This document shows, in pieces, positions 7,338 through 15,146 of a stretch of 30,938 bases of DNA. Positions within the stretch are counted from its first letter, which is position 1. Each line of letters begins with the position of its first letter. This stretch comes from an uncultured bacterium (lineage in GTDB: Bacteria; Bacillota; Clostridia; Lachnospirales; Lachnospiraceae): NCBI GenBank assembly GCA_905214955.1, contig CAJMON010000034.1, forward strand, positions 1 through 30,938, read 5' to 3'. A program made the position numbers and the translations under genes. The notes under the pieces are model-generated. The model ran no database searches and had not been told where the DNA came from. It worked only from the letters and a program-made list of their open reading frames with translations.

Positions 7338-9060
7338 CGGTGTGCTCTCCTTTCATGGCAGGAATTCGGATTCGGATAGAAGTTCCCACCTGATATTCAC
7401 TGGTAACGGTGATGCCGTAAGCGTCTCCGTAAAACAGATGAATTCGGTCAACCACATTTTTCACGCCATAGCCGGAATAAATCTCTTCCGGATTTTTCAT
7501 GCCGATGCCATCGTCGGTAATGGTGAAGTAAATGTCGTCGCCGATCAGTTCCCCTTTCAGCTCGATGAATCCCTTTCCAATTTTGGCCTCCAGTCCGTGG
7601 TACATGGCATTTTCCACAAAAGGCTGGAGAATGAGTTTGATAATCGAGAGATCTAAAAGTTCTTCATCCACATCCAGAATCAGTTCAAAACGGTTCTCAT
7701 AGCGGATGTTCTGAATTTCCATATATTTTTCAATGTATTTCAGTTCCTCACGGACACGGATCTGACGGCTCCCGCGGCTTAGGGAAATCTTGAAGATATC
7801 CGAGAGGGCTCCTACCATCCGGGCAATGTCTGCTTCATTCTGGATTTCTGCTTTGCAGTAGATAGAATCCAGGGTATTATAGAGAAAATGAGGATTGATC
7901 TGTGCCTGAAGAAGCTGCAGTTCTGCTTCCCGTTCTTTTAATTTCAGGGAAAGAAGCCGTTCAGAAAGTTCGATGTTGTGATTGACGGTTTCTTTTAGGA
8001 TATTTCCAATCTCTCCGATTTCACTGTCGTCAAATTCTTCTGTAATATGACGGCTGCCGTCCCGAACCTGGCGGATCACCCGCTCCAGTTTGCCAAGAGG
8101 CTGGTAGATGCGGTGGCTGATAAAATTGGAAAGGAGCAGGCCTGCGGCGAAAATAATGGCGGCGGTGGTAAAGACAATGGTTCTTAGATAAGCAGTTTCC
8201 CGGCTGAGTTCTGCGGTGGAAATGCCGTTTACAATCTTCCATCCAGTGACATAATTGGTACATTCTGTAAAAAGAAAAGCGCTGCTGTCCGGATGGGAGG
8301 CATAGGCTTCATACATTTCCTGTGCATATTCCAGAGAATTGGTGTGGTAGATCAGGGGATCTTTGGCCCGTTCATCCAGAATCATCAGCGTATCGCTGTC
8401 ATAATCCGTTCCGCTTCCAACCAGAGGTGTGCTTAAAAAAGAGCGGCTTAAGAGCACCACCACCATGCCAAGGGGTTCTCTGGTTTGGAGATCACGGATT
8501 TCCTTTACAAGGGAAAGCGTATTTGGTGTGGAGGAAGAAGAAAGGACATTTCCGCTGAAATAGACTTCCAGGCCTCCGGCTTCCTCTGCTGTCTGGTACC
8601 ATTGCTCCAAAGTACAGTCTTTTTTGGAATAATAGTCCAGGTAATCGCCGGAGAAAGTATTGGTTTTGCTCCAGAAAGAATACCGGCCTTTCCGGTCAAA
8701 AACGGCAACACCTCTTAGAAGAGAACTCTGAGCCTCAAACTGACGGCAGGAACGTGCAACCGCCAGCTCTTCGGACGTGCGGTAATAAGGACTTTCCCGG
8801 TCATTGGGGGTTTTTAACACGGCGAGAAACTCTTCGTCCAGAAAGATGGAACGCGCCAGATCATTGAGAGACTGCAGCTTGTCCCTTAAAATACTGTTGT
8901 AGGTCTGGAGATTGGTTTTGTATGTGGAACGGTAATTTTCTTCGATCTTATTCCGGCATACATGCCAGGCAGCAAAGGAAACCGTCAGGGTGGCCGTCAG
9001 AGTCAGGAAAAGGAGGGCGGATAAAATCTGAACCCGCAGGGTAACAGGACGCTTTTTCAT
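7315..9060 (-). CDS. Membrane sensor histidine kinase (YesM family)
   Basis: A 581-residue kinase. Transmembrane segment 1 spans about 9-32, an extracellular sensor region follows (about 33-290, dCache-like in length), then transmembrane segment 2 (about 293-313) and HAMP (about 315-367). The HisKA_7TM/YesM phospho-acceptor block QINPHFLYNTLDSI has His391. The C-terminal HATPase has the N box FVENAMYHGLE and G box DDGIGM. It is the first gene of the sugar locus, with AGGAG 6 nt before its ATG. In Firmicutes this pair usually controls an adjacent CUT1 sugar importer, which matches the gene order here. Confidence 0.95.
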   Translation of the reverse strand: MKKRPVTLRVQILSALLFLTLTATLTVSFAAWHVCRNKIEENYRSTYKTNLQTYNSILRDKLQSLNDLARSIFLDEEFLAVLKTPNDRESPYYRTSEELAVARSCRQFEAQSSLLRGVAVFDRKGRYSFWSKTNTFSGDYLDYYSKKDCTLEQWYQTAEEAGGLEVYFSGNVLSSSSTPNTLSLVKEIRDLQTREPLGMVVVLLSRSFLSTPLVGSGTDYDSDTLMILDERAKDPLIYHTNSLEYAQEMYEAYASHPDSSAFLFTECTNYVTGWKIVNGISTAELSRETAYLRTIVFTTAAIIFAAGLLLSNFISHRIYQPLGKLERVIRQVRDGSRHITEEFDDSEIGEIGNILKETVNHNIELSERLLSLKLKEREAELQLLQAQINPHFLYNTLDSIYCKAEIQNEADIARMVGALSDIFKISLSRGSRQIRVREELKYIEKYMEIQNIRYENRFELILDVDEELLDLSIIKLILQPFVENAMYHGLEAKIGKGFIELKGELIGDDIYFTITDDGIGMKNPEEIYSGYGVKNVVDRIHLFYGDAYGITVTSEYQVGTSIRIRIPAMKGEHTDAKPCSH

Positions 9061-9111
9061 ACATAACTCCTAAAAATGTTCTTATAAAACAGTATATCGC
9101 TGGGCAGAAAG

Positions 9112-9261
9112 AACTGCAAGAAGAAATATTCCGTGCTGATTTTCCCACTGATCTGGCAGCTGGACGGCATCTGGATGTCCATTGCGGCAGCGGAAATTCT
9201 GGCAGCAGTGGTGACTGCGTGGTTCCTGAAAAAACAGAACAGAAAATATGGGTATGCGTAA
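9112..9261 (+). pseudogene. 3' remnant of a MATE-family exporter gene
   Basis: The frame ending at TAA 9259-9261 reads VLIFPLIWQLDGIWMSIA followed by a hydrophobic helix and the basic end FLKKQNRKYGYA. This is the layout of the last transmembrane helix and tail of MATE (MatE/NorM) exporters, where a GLDGIW-like turn precedes the final helix. The frame is closed by a stop at 9085-9087 and has no usable start, so only about 50 codons survive. The break lies just upstream of the kinase start, suggesting that a deletion or insertion of the sugar locus removed the rest. MATE identity is from motif recognition only. Confidence 0.65.
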
Positions 9262-9272
9262 CAGATTTTGGC

Positions 9273-9301
9273 TGGCAGGGAAGGCGTAATGGTGGTATAA
9301 T
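9273..9301 (+). promoter_or_regulatory. Possible promoter for mtnN
   Basis: A consensus -10 TATAAT (9296-9301) lies 17 nt after a weak -35 (TGGCAG), about 44 nt before the mtnN ATG. The poor -35 makes this tentative. Confidence 0.4.
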
Positions 9302-9344
9302 CACCTTGATATTTCTATAGAAAGAAGAGGAACAGCAGAAGATT

Positions 9345-10046
9345 ATGAGTACAATCGGAATCATCGGTGCCATGGACATCGAAGTAGAAACCCTGAAAAA
9401 ACATATGACTATCCGCAGAACCGTCACCAGAGCAAATATGGAATTCTGTGAAGGAGTTCTTTCCGGACATGAAGCCGTTGTGGTGAAGAGCGGCATTGGC
9501 AAAGTCAACGCAGCAGTGTGCACCTGCATCCTGGTCGGAGAATTTCACGTAGATGCCGTGATCAATACCGGCATTGCAGGATCCTTAAGAAATGAGATCA
9601 ACATCGGAGACATTGTGATTTCTACAGATCTGATGTACCACGATATGGATGCCACAATCTTCGGTTACAAGCCGGGAGTGGTTCCACAGCTTGGCATCGA
9701 GTCTTTTGAGGCAGATGCACGTCTGTGTGAACTGGCTGAGAAAGCTTGTAAAGAAGTGAATCCTGAAATTCAGGTATTTCATGGAAGAGTGGTCAGTGGT
9801 GACCAGTTTGTCAGCAGCAAGGAGGTCAAGGAGCGGATCGTAAAAACTTTCGACGCTTTCTGCACAGAGATGGAAGGCGCAGCCATTGCCCATGCAGCAT
9901 GGCTGAACAAGGTTCCTTTTGTGGTGTTAAGAGCCATTTCAGACAAAGCCGACGACAGCGCATCCATGGATTATAACGTATTTGAGCGCAATGCAGCAGA
10001 AGCCAGCGTGCGTCTGGTAGAGCGTCTCCTGGAACTGGATGCATAA
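9345..10046 (+). CDS. mtnN: 5'-methylthioadenosine/S-adenosylhomocysteine nucleosidase
   Basis: A 233-residue MTAN that hydrolyses MTA and SAH to adenine plus the thioribose product, recycling by-products of methylation, polyamine and autoinducer-2 metabolism. The N-terminal IGIIGAMDIEVETL gives Glu13, matching Glu12 of E. coli MTAN. VVSGDQFVSS (149-158) and CTEMEGAAIAHA (with Glu177) form the ribose/base site, and Asp200 in AISDKADDSA is the catalytic acid. Length is normal for the family. It is a single gene with its own candidate promoter and a strong terminator 50 nt downstream. Confidence 0.97.
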   Translation: MSTIGIIGAMDIEVETLKKHMTIRRTVTRANMEFCEGVLSGHEAVVVKSGIGKVNAAVCTCILVGEFHVDAVINTGIAGSLRNEINIGDIVISTDLMYHDMDATIFGYKPGVVPQLGIESFEADARLCELAEKACKEVNPEIQVFHGRVVSGDQFVSSKEVKERIVKTFDAFCTEMEGAAIAHAAWLNKVPFVVLRAISDKADDSASMDYNVFERNAAEASVRLVERLLELDA

Positions 10047-10096
10047 AAAATGTGAGATACCTGCTGGTATTTCTAAAGAGGTTCATCCTTCAAAAA

Positions 10097-10129
10097 GGCC
10101 TGGAAAATGCCTGTTTCCAGGCTTTTTTT
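10097..10129 (+). terminator. Intrinsic terminator of mtnN
   Basis: GCCTGGAAA and TTTCCAGGC form a 9-bp stem with a 7-nt loop, followed by seven T and preceded by five A, so it may work in both directions. Confidence 0.93.
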
Positions 10130-10144
10130 GTCGATAAAATCTGC

Positions 10145-10172
10145 TTGCAAAATTTCAGAATCCGGATAATAA
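10145..10172 (+). promoter_or_regulatory. Possible promoter for the membrane protein gene
   Basis: TTGCAA (10145-10150) and TAATAA (10167-10172) are separated by 16 nt, just after the mtnN terminator and about 75 nt before the next ATG. The -35 is good, the -10 is mediocre. Confidence 0.4.
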
Positions 10173-10247
10173 TGGCAGGGACAGGCGGCCGGCGCCCGAC
10201 AAACCACACTGCAGCATGGCGGTGCACATCCAAAAGGGGGATTCATT

Positions 10248-11072
10248 ATGTTACAGTTCATTATGGAGACAAATACCTTGTTTTATGCAATGGCGGTTCT
10301 TGGTATTTTAGGAGCAGCCAGCCAGATCTTTCTGGGAAGAGTCTACACAGGACTGTGGAAAGATGCAGCCAGGGGCGGACAGGCCCAGGGAAAACTGATG
10401 AAGCGCATCCGGCAGAGAGCGGGCGCAAGCCCCAATCCGGTGTTATTGGTAGAAAGCAGCCTGATGGAGTACCGGACCATGGGACAAAGCCTTCACGGCT
10501 GGCAGAGGACGGGGCTGTTTGCGGCGGCAGCGGCACTGCTTCTTGGAGCGGCAGGCTGGTATCTGATGAGATTTCAGCATCTTGGAAGGGCTTCTGTTTT
10601 GGCACAGCAGTACCTGATTTTTGGAGCAACAGCGGCAGCTGTGGTGGGAGTGGTTCATGTGCTGGCGGATATTCAGTATAAGAAAAGAAACCTGGAAACC
10701 AGAATGCTGGACTATCTGGAAAATATCTGCCAGATTTCTGGAAGAACGGGAAATGCAGAGACAATGGGTGCAGGAGCAGGCAGCGGCGTGATAGAAGCAG
10801 CGGCAGCCGCAGAGCATGATAAAAAGAAAGAAAAAGAAGAAACAAAATCCAGATTTATGCCGGCGGCAAGAGACCGCCAGCTGAAATTAAAAGAGTCCAA
10901 AGCCGAGAAAGACAAGAGGGAATTAAAAGAAAACCTGACCCGGTTAAAAGAAGGGCTCAGTGAATCAGCGGCTGCCAGGGAAAAGGAGCGCAACACCGAG
11001 ATCTTAAAACAGATGGAGCCGGGAGAACAGGAACGGGTGATCCGGGAAGTCCTGAAAGAATTTTTATCGTGA
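10248..11072 (+). CDS. Uncharacterised membrane protein with long charged helical tail
   Basis: A 274-residue protein I cannot assign to a named family. It has three likely membrane segments (about 8-30, 88-107 and 120-141), with a basic stretch between the first two. From about 187 the rest is a highly charged Lys/Glu-rich helix typical of coiled coils, ending EQERVIREVLKEFLS. The layout suggests a membrane-tethered cytoplasmic coiled coil. AGGGGG lies 7 nt before the ATG; a second in-frame ATG five codons later is also possible. It stands between its own candidate promoter and the dehydrogenase gene, with no functional clue from neighbours. Confidence 0.8.
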   Translation: MLQFIMETNTLFYAMAVLGILGAASQIFLGRVYTGLWKDAARGGQAQGKLMKRIRQRAGASPNPVLLVESSLMEYRTMGQSLHGWQRTGLFAAAAALLLGAAGWYLMRFQHLGRASVLAQQYLIFGATAAAVVGVVHVLADIQYKKRNLETRMLDYLENICQISGRTGNAETMGAGAGSGVIEAAAAAEHDKKKEKEETKSRFMPAARDRQLKLKESKAEKDKRELKENLTRLKEGLSESAAAREKERNTEILKQMEPGEQERVIREVLKEFLS

Positions 11073-11168
11073 GCCTAATCAGAGAGTCTTGAAACAAAAA
11101 AGGGGGTCTGGTAAAATGAACGCAGGAAAGACGTAACAGCAGTGTATACAAGAGAGGAGACGGAAGAG

Positions 11169-12125
11169 ATGAAGATTGTATTTCTGGAAGCAGGAACCTT
11201 AGGAGCAGATATGGACTTTTCACCTTTTGAAAAGTTAGGAGAGGTGGTGCGCTATGAGACCAGCACAGGCGAAGAGACCTGCGGGCGGGTAGAAGACGCT
11301 GACGTGGTTATTGTCAATAAGATCAACATGAATGCGCAGACCCTTGGCAGGGCAAGTCATCTGAAAATGATTGCCATTACGGCCACGGGCTACAACATGA
11401 TTGACCAGGAGTATGCAAAGAGCAGAGGAATCGCAGTGGCGAATGTGGCCGGGTATTCCACGGATGCAGTGGCGCAGCATACGTTTGCACTGCTGTTTTA
11501 CGTGATGCATAAGCTTGCCTATTATGACGCCTATGTAAAACGGGGGGATTACTGCTCCAGTGATACCTTCACCCATATTCAGGAGCGGTTCCATGAACTG
11601 GCAGGAAAAGAATGGGGCATTATCGGAATGGGAGCCATTGGCCACAAGGTGGCCGGAATCGCGGAAGCGTTTGGATGCCGTGTGCGTTATCACTCCATGT
11701 CCGGAAGTCCGCGCCAGGAGCCGTATGAGCAGGTGGATCTGGACACGCTCCTGAGAGAATCGGATATTCTGTCTGTTCATGCGCCGCTGACACCGGCTAC
11801 GGAAGGATTGTTTGACCGGGAAGCCTTCCGGAAAATGAAAAACTCTGCGATTTTTCTGAACCTGGCCAGAGGGCCGATTGTGAAGGAAGCGGATCTGGCA
11901 GAGGCACTGGAAACGGGAGAGATTGCGGGGGCAGGACTGGATGTGCTGTGTGCGGAGCCCATGCGTGAAGACAATCCGCTGCTTCGTATTCAGAACAGCA
12001 CAAAGCTGATCATCACGCCCCACATTGCCTGGGCACCCGTGGAGACCAGGGCCAGGCTGTTAGAAGAAGTGTATGCCAACATTCAGGCGTTCTTCCAGGG
12101 AGAAAGCCGCAACCGAATCGTGTAA
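11169..12125 (+). CDS. D-isomer 2-hydroxyacid dehydrogenase, glycerate (hydroxypyruvate reductase) type
   Basis: An NAD(P)-dependent enzyme of 318 residues interconverting a D-2-hydroxyacid and its 2-keto acid. The Rossmann motif GMGAIG sits in the centre. The catalytic triad is Arg in NLARGPIV, Glu in VLCAEPM and His in TPHIAWAPVETR. The last block, with Trp-Ala after the His, is typical of glycerate dehydrogenase/HprA-like members rather than D-lactate or phosphoglycerate dehydrogenases. The reading frame extends upstream to a GTG at 11142, but AGAGGAG lies about 12 nt before the ATG at 11169 and the protein then begins with the usual MKIVFLEA. Transcription ends at the hairpin 11 nt downstream. 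Confidence 0.93.
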   Translation: MKIVFLEAGTLGADMDFSPFEKLGEVVRYETSTGEETCGRVEDADVVIVNKINMNAQTLGRASHLKMIAITATGYNMIDQEYAKSRGIAVANVAGYSTDAVAQHTFALLFYVMHKLAYYDAYVKRGDYCSSDTFTHIQERFHELAGKEWGIIGMGAIGHKVAGIAEAFGCRVRYHSMSGSPRQEPYEQVDLDTLLRESDILSVHAPLTPATEGLFDREAFRKMKNSAIFLNLARGPIVKEADLAEALETGEIAGAGLDVLCAEPMREDNPLLRIQNSTKLIITPHIAWAPVETRARLLEEVYANIQAFFQGESRNRIV

Positions 12126-12135
12126 AGATATAAAG

Positions 12136-12183
12136 AAAGGAAGGAATTCTGCCGGACTGCAGCCGGAGACATCCTTCCTTTTT
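12136..12183 (+). terminator. Intrinsic terminator of the 2-hydroxyacid dehydrogenase gene
   Basis: AAAGGAAGGA pairs with TCCTTCCTTT around an inner CCGG/CCGG hairpin, followed by a T-run ending at 12183. A structured repeat starts 3 nt later. Confidence 0.88.
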
Positions 12184-12186
12184 ACT

Positions 12187-12347
12187 ATGAAAGTCCTGGA
12201 CAGCAGCCATGAAAGAGCCATGCTTGCATGGGCGAATTCATGGATATCGGACAGGCTAGACCGTATGAGTAAGCAGGGCGATAGCCCGAATTACGAATAC
12301 GGCGGCAGCTGCGGGAGTGCCAAAGGCGCGTAGCAGCTGACTTTCAT
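12187..12347 (+). ncRNA. Structured 161-nt repeat, copy 1 (candidate HEARO/OMEGA RNA)
   Basis: Starts ATGAAAGTC and ends GACTTTCAT, which pair as a 9-bp closing stem. Inside are CCATGAA/TTCATGG enclosing a second hairpin with CCATG-CTTG-CATGG; GGGC-GATA-GCCC; and CAGCTGC/GCAGCTG enclosing a GTGCC-AAA-GGCGC hairpin. The copy at 16593 folds identically with compensatory changes. Length, ATGA start and closing stem fit my recollection of HEARO RNAs, the guide-RNA scaffold of IsrB/IscB-type elements, but this is from memory. No protein gene accompanies it. Certain as a repeat; moderate as HEARO. Confidence 0.7.
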
Positions 12348-12367
12348 GTATGGTGGTGCCGCCCTGT

Positions 12368-12634
12368 TCAGTCTTCCTCCAGCACCTGAATTTCCAGATA
12401 ATCAAAATCAATGGCGTCGATGAAGTTGTCCTGGGAAAAGCGAGTCTTGCTGTGACGCTGAAATTCAGAAATATTGGAGTCCAGCCAGATGGGTTTGCTC
12501 AAATCAAACTGCCTGCAGAATTCATCAATCCCAGCAAAAATTTTGTGCGTGCGGGTATCTGCGGTGGCGTCCTCATAAACATAGTCCTGCTTCATGTGAT
12601 TGGACTGCCAGATTCTTCCCCATAAACGAAACAT
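12368..12634 (-). CDS. Small conserved protein of unknown function
   Basis: An 88-residue soluble acidic protein with GGGAGGT 6 nt before its ATG. It starts MFRLWGRIWQSNHM and contains DTRTHKIFAGIDEFC, KPIWLDSNISEFQRHSKTRF and the acidic end EIQVLEED. I recognise the pattern as a short family recurrent in Lachnospiraceae genomes, without known function. No signal peptide or membrane segment. It is transcribed alone, convergent with the dehydrogenase gene and the structured repeat. Confidence 0.85.
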   Translation of the reverse strand: MFRLWGRIWQSNHMKQDYVYEDATADTRTHKIFAGIDEFCRQFDLSKPIWLDSNISEFQRHSKTRFSQDNFIDAIDFDYLEIQVLEED

Positions 12635-12979
12635 AATGGTACCTCCCGATCAAAACTGCCGCAAACGGCAGGTGTGTTTGTGTGTTAAGTGACTTCAAGT
12701 ATAGCGAATTTCGGAGGGAAAGTAAAGACGGGAGCGTCCTATATAATGTAAAAAACAGCAATTACACGTTTTGTATGAAATATATTAAATTAGTCGGTGA
12801 TGGAAAAGTAAAAATAGATAATATAACAAAAGAAAAATTGTGCAAAATCATGTATTTATATAAAATAACGAAAAATGATTAAAAATAATCATAATAAATG
12901 GTATAAGTGAAACAAAGGAGGAAGCAGGAAAAATAAGGGAATGTAACATTTGTACAAAAAAGAAAAGGAGTGTGGGTAA
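12635..12979 (+). other. AT-rich intergenic stretch
   Basis: 345 bases with no credible gene. It is strongly A-rich, especially 12750-12960. An open frame of 66 codons from a GTG at 12682 has no ribosome-binding site and reads as low-complexity Lys/Ile-rich, so I do not call it. An ATGATT/AATCAT inverted repeat lies near 12877-12894 and a GGTATAAGT -10-like sequence near 12900 may serve the secreted-protein gene. Confidence 0.6.
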
Positions 12980-13657
12980 ATGAAAAAGTTCATGTGTTTG
13001 TTGTGCGTCTGCATGTTGCTGTTTTCAAGTGTGGTAAGTGCAGATCAGGTGTATGCGGCAGAGACGGGAGGCAGGCAGACTGCTGCTGTAAAGAAAATCG
13101 ACCTGAAATGTGGAACAGCAACCACGGTTCAGGTAAAGGCAAAGAAAAACCAGGAGATTGAATGGAGCATTTTAAATTGGCTTCATCTAAAAACAAGAGA
13201 AAGAATCGTAAACATAGAGGAACAGAAAAATGGCCGTTTCTTAATTCAAGGACTTTTACCGGGAAAATGTACATTGGTTGTAAAAGTAGGAAAGAAAACC
13301 TACCAGTATAAAATTACGCTGCATACCAATGGCTTCCAGCGGAAAAAGACAAAAATATATGCTTTCCCTGACAGATCAGAAGGAGAATATGTATTTGTAC
13401 AGCCATTGAGGTGGGAAAAAATTGAAGATGCAGATGGATACATAATATACGGAGTTCAGTCTCATAATCATGATGATGTTAGAAAATATCACAAGTTAAA
13501 AGTGATTTATAACAAAAATCAGGTAAAATGGAAATATCGCATAGGAAATATAGATATAGATGAGAGAATATATTTTAGCGATTATTTAATAAGAGGTTTT
13601 AAAAAGACAAAAGCAGGAATTACCATTTACACACAGTATGAGAGAGTAAATAGCTAG
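12980..13657 (+). CDS. Secreted protein with Ig-like and fibronectin-III-like regions
   Basis: A 225-residue predicted secreted protein. A signal peptide covers residues 1-27 (MKKF, hydrophobic core, likely cleavage after VYA). Residues about 37-105 resemble a bacterial Ig-like (Big) domain, with a GLLPGKCTLVVKVGKKTYQY strand pattern. Residues about 135-175 contain LRWEKIEDADGYIIYG, the typical FnIII-like opening seen in clostridial surface proteins. AAAGGAG lies 10 nt before the ATG. Codon use is clearly more AT-rich than the flanking genes, suggesting acquisition from elsewhere. No cell-wall anchor is visible. Function unknown; adhesion or substrate binding is a guess. Confidence 0.8.
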   Translation: MKKFMCLLCVCMLLFSSVVSADQVYAAETGGRQTAAVKKIDLKCGTATTVQVKAKKNQEIEWSILNWLHLKTRERIVNIEEQKNGRFLIQGLLPGKCTLVVKVGKKTYQYKITLHTNGFQRKKTKIYAFPDRSEGEYVFVQPLRWEKIEDADGYIIYGVQSHNHDDVRKYHKLKVIYNKNQVKWKYRIGNIDIDERIYFSDYLIRGFKKTKAGITIYTQYERVNS

Positions 13658-13674
13658 ATAAGCAAGGAGGTCCG

Positions 13675-13797
13675 ATGTTGACTTCAGCAAATAATACGTA
13701 TTATGATGTTGGTATCTATACAGACAGAACGGTTAATGATGTAAATTATGGCCGTTACATTACAAAGAAAATTTCAGAACTGGTAGCAAAGTATTAA
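13675..13797 (+). CDS. 40-codon small ORF, possible remnant of a serine hydrolase gene
   Basis: ATG at 13675 has a strong AAGGAGG 4-5 nt upstream and begins 17 nt after the secreted-protein stop. The peptide, 40 residues, contains TYYDVGIYTDRTVNDVNYGR and ends ITKKISELVAKY. This looks like the last strand and helix of a class A beta-lactamase-like domain (a hydrophobic strand, a polar turn, then a helix ending the protein), the same fold as the convergent downstream gene. It may be a leftover 3' end that regained a start, or a genuine short peptide gene. No signal peptide. Confidence 0.45.
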   Translation: MLTSANNTYYDVGIYTDRTVNDVNYGRYITKKISELVAKY

Positions 13798-13817
13798 AGA
13801 ATAACTAGAAAACTTAC

Positions 13818-13862
13818 ACATCCTCCAGGAAACGTTCTTTTTCGCTTCCGGAGGATGTTTTT
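13818..13862 (+). terminator. Terminator between convergent genes
   Basis: ACATCCTCC and GGAGGATGT form a 9-bp stem with a 23-nt loop and a following T-run (13858-13862). It closes the plus-strand secreted-protein unit just before the end of the convergent serine hydrolase gene. Confidence 0.85.
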
Positions 13863-13870
13863 CTGTCCGT

Positions 13871-15103
13871 CTAATTGAAATATTCATAAACCATCTGCGA
13901 CAGTTCATGGAGTTCATCCACTGCCAGATGCACCATTCCGGCATCGGGATCTGGGTCGGGATCCAGGGCGGTGGAGAGGATGCAGAGAATGTAGTCTCCG
14001 CCTGGGGAGAATACAATGGCAGCATCGTTTTCAGTGTCATTGGTTTCTCCGGATTTGCTGGCGGTGATGGCATCCTCTGGCAGGCTGGCGGCGATTTTGT
14101 AAGTGATCTCCTGGTTCATCAGAAGGCTTTCCATAAAACGGGAAGCCAGGTGGGAAACCAGGGTTCCGTCATACACCTGTTCCAGGAAATTTACACAATC
14201 CTTGGCGGAAGTCTGATTCGGGGTTTCAATGTCGTACCAGTAGTCGGAATTTCCCAGGCCATTGTACTGAACGGTATCGGAAAAGCCGTGGCGTTTGATA
14301 AAATCATTCACCTTTTCCATGCCGGATGCATGGTTTCCATCTTCGTCCAGATACTCCACCAGACGGTTGGCAGCGTCATTGTCACTGATGACAATCATTT
14401 CATTGAGAAGTTCCTGCAGATTCTGGGTCTGGTCAGTTTCCAGACTGGAAGAATACATCAGGGGAAGCAGGCCATCTTCGGAAGCCTTTTCCAGGACAGC
14501 GCCCATAATATACAGCTTGATGAGGCTGGCGGATGCCTGGGGCTCATCGTGGATGGTGATGGTGTTTCCCGTGGAAAGGTCTTTTAAGCAGAGAGACCAG
14601 GTGCCCTGGCAGCTGTCAATTTTTTCTTCCAGAGAAGCTTCCAGCTTCTCCCAGGAGAGCTGTTCTGCATAAGCAGGATTCAGCACGTAAGGTATCCAGC
14701 AGTGGAGAGCGGCTTCCAATTCTTCCAGGGAAGGAACGCCGTTTTGAAAAAGCAGAGAAAATCTGGATTCAGACGTTGCCTCAGCCTCGGATTCCGTTTC
14801 GGTTTCCATTTCCGATTCGGACTCAGAAAGGGTTTCCGTTTCAGAAGCAGTCTCAGATGCTGTTTCAGAAAAAGATTCAAGGGTGGTTTCAGTCTCTGAC
14901 AGAGCAGTGGTTTCCGTGATTTTCTCCGTGAAACCCTGGGAGGACTCAGTATCTTCGGAAACAGCTTCTGTGGACAGAGCAGGCAGAACCGGATTCTGTC
15001 TGTCTGTGGCAGAAGCCTCCCAGTATAACAGGCCTGCCATTCCGGCAACAGCGCCGATTTGGAGAAGGCGGAAAAGCAGGTTGTGCGGCTTTTGTAATTT
15101 CAT
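13871..15103 (-). CDS. Membrane-anchored serine hydrolase of class A beta-lactamase fold with Ser/Thr/Glu-rich stalk
   Basis: A 410-residue extracytoplasmic protein. A short basic N-terminus and one membrane helix (about 9-28) are followed by a Ser/Thr/Glu-rich stalk (about 44-113) that likely spans the cell wall, then the catalytic domain. The nucleophile motif SLIK has Ser193 and Lys196; SDN is at 240-242; KSG at 350-352. The omega-loop glutamate motif ExxLN of true class A beta-lactamases is not evident, so deacylation of beta-lactams would be poor; a peptidase or penicillin-sensing role is as likely. I moved the start to the second ATG because AAGGAG lies 6 nt upstream of it; the longer frame has no such site. 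Transcribed alone. Confidence 0.88.
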   Translation of the reverse strand: MKLQKPHNLLFRLLQIGAVAGMAGLLYWEASATDRQNPVLPALSTEAVSEDTESSQGFTEKITETTALSETETTLESFSETASETASETETLSESESEMETETESEAEATSESRFSLLFQNGVPSLEELEAALHCWIPYVLNPAYAEQLSWEKLEASLEEKIDSCQGTWSLCLKDLSTGNTITIHDEPQASASLIKLYIMGAVLEKASEDGLLPLMYSSSLETDQTQNLQELLNEMIVISDNDAANRLVEYLDEDGNHASGMEKVNDFIKRHGFSDTVQYNGLGNSDYWYDIETPNQTSAKDCVNFLEQVYDGTLVSHLASRFMESLLMNQEITYKIAASLPEDAITASKSGETNDTENDAAIVFSPGGDYILCILSTALDPDPDPDAGMVHLAVDELHELSQMVYEYFN

Positions 15104-15146
15104 GAAAAACTCCTTGCGATTCATTTATAAGATGCCAAGATTGTGC

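Noticed and set aside
10052..10681. 209-codon open frame overlapping the mtnN terminator
   Set aside because: It crosses a strong intrinsic terminator and is out of frame with the membrane protein gene that has the good Shine-Dalgarno.
12187..12347. Group I intron (IStron-like) reading of the structured repeat because of the GATAGYCC motif
   Set aside because: Too short, no P-Q-R-S core elements, and the motif is a simple hairpin with a GATA loop that covaries between copies.
12682..12882. 66-codon open frame from a GTG in the AT-rich gap
   Set aside because: No ribosome-binding site, low-complexity composition, start within the promoter side of a divergent gene; likely chance.
13871..15103. 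Naming the gene as a beta-lactam resistance determinant
   Set aside because: Key omega-loop motif is not visible; fold alone does not show resistance function.
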